From an uncultured Chloroflexota bacterium (lineage in GTDB: Bacteria > Chloroflexota > Chloroflexia > Chloroflexales > Roseiflexaceae), in assembly GCA_903871975.1 (NCBI GenBank), contig CAIQIY010000573.1, positions 1-7,445 on the forward strand: 7,445 nt of DNA, given 5' to 3'. A model generated the notes under the pieces. The model saw only the letters and a program-made list of their open reading frames with translations. It had not been told where the DNA came from and made no database searches. Shown here one piece after another: positions 6,241-7,445 of the stretch (the first letter of the stretch is position 1; the number at the start of each line of letters is the position of its first letter). Position numbers and translations under genes: made by a program.

Positions 6241-7284
6241 ATGTACACCATCGATCTGCGCAGCGACACGGTGACGCTGCCGACGCCGGCGATGCTGGCG
6301 GCCATGGCGACGGCCGAACTCGGCGACGATGTCTATGGCGACGATCACACGGTCAATCGGCTCGAGGCACTGGCCGCCCAGCGCACCGGCAAAGAGGCGG
6401 CAGTGCTGGTGGCGAGCGGCACGATGGGCAATCTCTGCTCGGTGCTGGCGCACTGTGGCCGCGGCGACGAAGCGATCGTCGGGGATCGGTGCCACATCTA
6501 CAACTACGAGGCGGGTGGCGCCTCGGCGCTCGGCGGCGTGATCTACCGGTCGGTACCGACGACCGCCGACGGCGAGCTGCCGCTGGCGGCGCTGGCGGCG
6601 GCGTTCAGCCCGGGCTACGACGCGCACACGGCTGCGACCAGGCTGATCTGCCTCGAGAATACCCACAACACCTGTGGCGGCGTGGTGGTCGGGCTCGACT
6701 ACATGGCGGCCGTGCGGGCATTGGCCGACGAGCGTGGCGTGCGCGTCCATCTCGACGGCGCACGCGTCTTCAATGCCGCCGTCGCCCTCGGGGTGCCGGT
6801 CGACGCCATCACACAGTATGCCGATAGCGTCACCTTCTGCCTGTCGAAGGGCCTGAGCGCACCGATCGGCTCGCTGGTGTGTGGCCCGGCCGAATTCATC
6901 GCCCGCGTGCGGCGTGCCCGCAAGATGGTCGGTGGGGGGATGCGTCAGGCCGGCATCATCGCCGCCGCCGGCATCGTGGCCCTCGAGCAGACGGTAGAGC
7001 GCCTCGCGGAAGATCACGCCAACGCGCGCACGCTCGCCGAAGGCCTGGCCAGCTTCCCGCAGCTCGAAGTCGACCTCGCGCGGGTTCAGACCGACATCGT
7101 GTATTTCGGGCTGCGCGAAGGCGCCCCCGATGCGCGCGCGTTCATCGCGGCGCTGCGCCAGCATGGTGTGCTGCTCGGCGGTGCTGGCCGACGGGTCCGG
7201 ATGGTCACGCATCGTGGCATCGAGGCGCGCGATATCGAGGATGCCCTCGAAGCGGTGGCGGCGGTGCTGCGCGACGCCGCCTGA
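6241..7284 (+). CDS. ltaE: Low-specificity L-threonine aldolase (PLP-dependent)
   Basis: This cytoplasmic enzyme cleaves L-threonine or allo-threonine to glycine and acetaldehyde, feeding glycine and one-carbon metabolism; the family is usually tetrameric. The 347-residue length is normal. Recognised motifs in order are the N-terminal IDLRSDTVTLPTPAM (4-18), ELGDDVYGDD and the phosphate-binding ASGTMGN (58-64). HIYNYEAGG follows with His85 at the position that stacks on PLP, then LENTHN, VHLDGAR (169-175) with Asp172 for the pyridine nitrogen and Arg175, and FCLSKGLSAPIGS with Lys203 as the Schiff-base lysine. All key residues are present. AAGGA (6229-6233) lies 7 nt before the ATG, and no upstream in-frame start improves on it. 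It is preceded by its own promoter and ends 18 nt before a convergent gene. Preference between threonine and allo-threonine cannot be read from sequence. Confidence 0.95.
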   Translation: MYTIDLRSDTVTLPTPAMLAAMATAELGDDVYGDDHTVNRLEALAAQRTGKEAAVLVASGTMGNLCSVLAHCGRGDEAIVGDRCHIYNYEAGGASALGGVIYRSVPTTADGELPLAALAAAFSPGYDAHTAATRLICLENTHNTCGGVVVGLDYMAAVRALADERGVRVHLDGARVFNAAVALGVPVDAITQYADSVTFCLSKGLSAPIGSLVCGPAEFIARVRRARKMVGGGMRQAGIIAAAGIVALEQTVERLAEDHANARTLAEGLASFPQLEVDLARVQTDIVYFGLREGAPDARAFIAALRQHGVLLGGAGRRVRMVTHRGIEARDIEDALEAVAAVLRDAA

Positions 7285-7294
7285 CCCGCCGTGG

Positions 7295-7327
7295 CGAGGC
7301 GCTCAGTCGGTCGGCCCGAGCGCCTCG
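7295..7327. terminator. Convergent hairpin between aldolase and O-antigen-ligase-like gene, possible bidirectional terminator
   Basis: CGAGGCGCTC (7295-7304) and GAGCGCCTCG (7318-7327) are exact reverse complements, giving a 10-bp GC-rich stem around a 13-nt loop. It starts 10 nt after the aldolase stop codon and, on the other strand, covers the last codons and stop of the facing gene. Neither side has a run of T. Position between convergent genes and stem strength favour a terminator or transcript 3'-end barrier; lack of a U-tract argues against a classical intrinsic one. Confidence 0.5.
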
Positions 7328-7445
7328 ACCACCGTCGCCAGGGCGATGGTGATCCACAACAACGCGCTCATGTGGCTGAACTCGATGTTGAAGTAGTAGT
7401 GGTCGAGCAGCCCGACCGCCAACGCGGCTGCCAGTGCTGCCTGCA
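7303..7445 (-). CDS. O-antigen ligase/polymerase-like membrane protein, C-terminal end only
   Basis: Only the last 46 residues and the stop lie in the window; the gene enters from the right edge. They read as the end of a hydrophobic segment (ALAAALAVGLL), then DHYYFNIEFSHMSAL, a last membrane helix (about ALLWITIALATVV) and a short tail. The pattern of a helix, a DHYxFN-type loop and a final LFW-like helix is what I know from the C-termini of Wzy/WaaL-type O-antigen ligase family proteins in Chloroflexota. Those proteins polymerise or transfer lipid-linked glycan chains on the outer membrane face. With so little sequence another polytopic membrane protein is possible. The stop is embedded in the convergent hairpin. 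Confidence 0.6.
   Translation of the reverse strand, partial: QAALAAALAVGLLDHYYFNIEFSHMSALLWITIALATVVEALGPTD

Noticed and set aside
4636..7212. An 858-codon open frame on the minus strand opposite the lipoprotein and threonine aldolase genes
   Set aside because: It spans two well-recognised genes on the other strand plus their gap. Its protein is rich in Arg, His, Gly and Asp with no recognisable domain, and long antisense frames are expected in high-GC DNA.

Overview
The window is high-GC DNA with dense, long coding regions. The genes look like those of a Chloroflexota (green non-sulfur) bacterium. The support is an FtsK with a four-helix N-terminus and a Pro/Ala-rich linker, a lipoprotein with the Thr/Pro/Ala tether common in that phylum, a very large GT-C-type membrane protein, and an O-antigen-ligase-like C-terminus with a DHYYFN motif. 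This assignment rests on family resemblance only and is moderate in confidence. I see no phage, plasmid, transposon, CRISPR or RNA-gene signature.

Layout. The left edge (1-1004, minus strand) is the N-terminal third or so of a DNA translocase FtsK. It is followed by a 180-bp gap holding its promoter, an 11-bp direct repeat that flanks the -10, and a hairpin at the end of the next gene. Positions 1185-3434 (minus) encode a 749-residue polytopic GT-C-like glycosyltransferase with an N-terminal extracytoplasmic domain. A 150-bp divergent promoter region (3435-3584) separates it from a plus-strand pair. The pair is a YghZ/Gpr-type aldo/keto reductase (3585-4580) and, overlapping its stop codon, an exported TAP-like serine peptidase/hydrolase lipoprotein (4567-6153). 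A separate promoter then drives a PLP-dependent low-specificity L-threonine aldolase (6241-7284). The right edge (7303-7445, minus) is the C-terminal end of an O-antigen ligase/polymerase-like membrane protein that converges on the aldolase, with a 10-bp-stem hairpin at the junction.

How the genes fit together. Two minus-strand genes are probably for cell-surface glycan work (the GT-C protein and the O-antigen-ligase-like protein). The plus-strand genes are metabolic or housekeeping: carbonyl reduction, peptide or ester hydrolysis at the envelope, and threonine to glycine. FtsK is core chromosome-segregation machinery. The aldo/keto reductase and lipoprotein are the only clear operon. I do not see a novel defence or mobile system here. 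The most unusual items are the operator-like repeat at the ftsK promoter, the domain fusion in the GT-C protein, and the coupled reductase-lipoprotein pair.
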